In this document: positions 62,513 to 64,000 of the stretch, piece by piece | Numbering within the stretch: position 1 is the stretch's first letter | Layout: every line of letters starts with the position of its first letter | Assembly: GCA_021787735.1 (NCBI GenBank) | Contig: JAJYLL010000008.1 | Span: forward strand, 1-64,000 | DNA length: 64,000 nt | Direction: 5' to 3' | Origin: Acidobacteriota bacterium | GTDB lineage: Bacteria; Acidobacteriota; Terriglobia; UBA7540 | Notes under the pieces: generated by a model | Told to the model about the DNA's origin: nothing | What the model saw: the letters and a program-made list of their open reading frames with translations, nothing else | Databases searched by the model: none | Translations under genes and position numbers: made by a program

Positions 62513-64000
62513 ATGTCTGTAATTCGCATTCTTCCAGAGGCCGTCGCCAATAAGATCGCGGCGGGCGAAGTGGTCGAGCGGCCGGCTTCCGTCGCCAAGG
62601 AATTAGTGGAGAACTCGATTGACGCCGGTGCGACCTCGGTTGAAGTGCGCGTGGAGAGCGGCGGCAAGCGCCTGCTGCGCGTGGTGGATGACGGCTGCGG
62701 CATGACTCACGACGACGCGCTGCTGGCCTTTGAGCGGCACGCCACCAGCAAGATTACTTCGGCCGACGACCTGGATGCGATTGCAACGCTCGGCTTTCGC
62801 GGAGAGGCGCTGCCGTCAATCGCCGCCGTCTCACGCCTGACGCTTGAAACCCGCCACGAATCGGAAGCTGCGGGCACACGCATGGAGTTTGCCGGCGGCA
62901 AGTTGCGTGACGTCAAAGAAATTGCTCGCCCCCGCGGCACCACGATTGATGTTCAGAGCCTGTTCTACAACGTTCCGGCGCGCCGCAAGTTTTTGAGGTC
63001 GGAATCCACAGAATTAGGCCACATCGCGTCCATGGTGACGCACTATGCGCTGGCGCATCCCGACAAATCATTCCGGCTCGAATCCGTTTCGAATGAAATC
63101 CTGAACGCTTCTCCGGTGGCAAGCCATCGCGAGCGGATCTACCAGGTGATGGGCGGGCAACTGCTGGAACAACTCGTGGAGTTCGGGCCGGTGGAGCGCC
63201 AGTTGCTTCCCGTCGCCGCCGACCTGAACCTCGACGAAGAGGCGGAAGCCACCGCCGAAACTGCAGCTCCGCCGATTTTCAGGGTTTCCGGTTTTGTTTC
63301 ACGGCCGGAAGTCCACAAACTGAACCGGAACCAGATTTACTTTTTTGTCAGCCGGCGGCTGATCCGCGATCGCCTGGTGCATCACGCGCTGAATGAGGCG
63401 TATCGCAACATTCTGCCGGCAGGAATTTTTCCCGTCGCGCTGATATTCCTCGATCTGCCGCCGGGCGAAGTGGACGTGAACGTCCACCCCTCCAAAGCCG
63501 AGGTGCGCTTCCGCCACTCGTCTTTTGTGCATGACCTGATTCGCGACATTGTGCTCCAGGCGCTGATGGCGGCGCGCCCCGTGCCGGCGTTCCCGATGCG
63601 AAGGCCGGCTCAGCCTGGAAACATTCAGGAATCCATCGATACAGGCGCTGACGCACCGGCATCTCCACAAGCTGTACGAAACTGGACACCACCGGCAGCC
63701 CCGCAGGAAACATTTGCTTCCACCCCGGCAAGGAGCTTTGAGCTTTCAGCTTTTCGCCCCGCCCCGTCGCCTGGATATTTACCACTGGCCGAAGCCGCGC
63801 TTTCGCTTTACGCTCCGGCGGAGCCCGCGTCCTGCCCGGCCGGGTACGCCGAGGTCTCGCTCACCGACCCGCAGAACCGCTCGGGGGAATTGCCTTCCGA
63901 CCTGCTGCCGCTCGGTCAGGTGCAGTCCAGTTTCATCATCGCCGCCAATCCCGAAGGGCTGTGGATCATCGACCAGCACGTCGCGCACGAGCGCGTCTTG
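62513..64000 (+). CDS. mutL: DNA mismatch repair protein MutL (3' end outside window)
   Basis: The first 496 codons of MutL run to the right edge without a stop. Opening residues VIRILPEAVANKIAAGEVVERPASVAKELVENSIDAGAT, then VVDDGCGM, ATSKI and GFRGEALPSIAAVS are the GHKL ATPase motifs. DVNVHPSKAEVRF marks the end of the N-terminal domain at about residue 330. A proline-rich linker (about 355-445) follows, and QVQSSFIIAANPEGLWIIDQHVAHERVL is the start of the C-terminal domain (usually DQHAAHER; here DQHVAHER). ATG 62513 fits the family. The endonuclease motif would be beyond the window. Confidence 0.96.
   Translation, partial: MSVIRILPEAVANKIAAGEVVERPASVAKELVENSIDAGATSVEVRVESGGKRLLRVVDDGCGMTHDDALLAFERHATSKITSADDLDAIATLGFRGEALPSIAAVSRLTLETRHESEAAGTRMEFAGGKLRDVKEIARPRGTTIDVQSLFYNVPARRKFLRSESTELGHIASMVTHYALAHPDKSFRLESVSNEILNASPVASHRERIYQVMGGQLLEQLVEFGPVERQLLPVAADLNLDEEAEATAETAAPPIFRVSGFVSRPEVHKLNRNQIYFFVSRRLIRDRLVHHALNEAYRNILPAGIFPVALIFLDLPPGEVDVNVHPSKAEVRFRHSSFVHDLIRDIVLQALMAARPVPAFPMRRPAQPGNIQESIDTGADAPASPQAVRNWTPPAAPQETFASTPARSFELSAFRPAPSPGYLPLAEAALSLYAPAEPASCPAGYAEVSLTDPQNRSGELPSDLLPLGQVQSSFIIAANPEGLWIIDQHVAHERVL

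Overview
This window looks like chromosomal DNA of a member of the Acidobacteriota. The strongest clue is the pair at 47.6-50.6 kb: a PadR-type regulator followed by an ADOP permease (acidobacterial duplicated orphan permease), a combination that is a family signature of that phylum. LpxB shows an outer membrane with lipid A. Other fitting traits are moderately high GC, frequent TTG/GTG starts supported by good ribosome-binding sites, and an F-type ATPase locus that lacks its a and c subunit genes. I see no rRNA, tRNA, CRISPR array, insertion sequence or prophage gene. Most of the window is ordinary core genome.

Layout. 0-4 kb: a gene tail, a frameshifted AXE1-like esterase and a Tat-exported sulfatase (carbohydrate or sulfate-ester catabolism). 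4-5 kb: folP. 5-8.3 kb, minus strand: an ECF sigma factor, its membrane zinc-binding anti-sigma factor with a TonB-like end, a secreted TPR protein, and (separately) a glutaredoxin. 8.5-14.8 kb, minus strand: ATP synthase genes b', b, delta, alpha, gamma, beta, epsilon, preceded by a cytokinin-dehydrogenase-like flavoprotein (14.9-16.3 kb). 16.6-22.2 kb, plus strand: lpd-lipB-E1alpha-E1beta-E2, a 2-oxoacid dehydrogenase complex with its lipoyl ligase gene inside the operon. 22.2-28.2 kb, minus strand: an FG-GAP-like membrane protein, a compact HipA-like-kinase/DUF3037/80-aa module, a charge-polarised histone-H1-like protein and an MltD-type transglycosylase with four LysM repeats. 28.5-33.2 kb, plus strand: a heterodimeric ABC exporter whose second gene overlaps lpxB. 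33.4-37.1 kb: an M1-peptidase-like protein that has lost a zinc ligand, a macro-domain protein, a Mug/TDG uracil-DNA glycosylase and the wreck of a class I glutamine amidotransferase. 37.3-41.9 kb: argC-B-D-F-A, tightly overlapped. 42-47.4 kb, minus strand: VanZ-like protein, guaB, DUF4126, an unknown protein and a GH79-like lipoprotein. 47.6-50.6 kb: padR-ADOP. 51.7-55.3 kb: tldD, tldE/pmbA and a small lipoprotein. 55.4-58.5 kb: a phosphoesterase, a secreted Met-rich protein and a methyltransferase. 58.7-64 kb: gamma-carbonic anhydrase, hisS, aspS and the start of mutL, which runs off the window.

The least explained parts are: the HipA-like kinase/DUF3037/80-aa operon; the M1 pseudo-peptidase, whose promoter and start codon lie between two 13-bp inverted repeats; the coupling of an asymmetric heterodimeric ABC exporter to lpxB; and the acidic/lysine-rich bipartite protein. 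None of these is proven to be a new system from sequence alone. All family assignments come from reading motifs by eye, without database searches.
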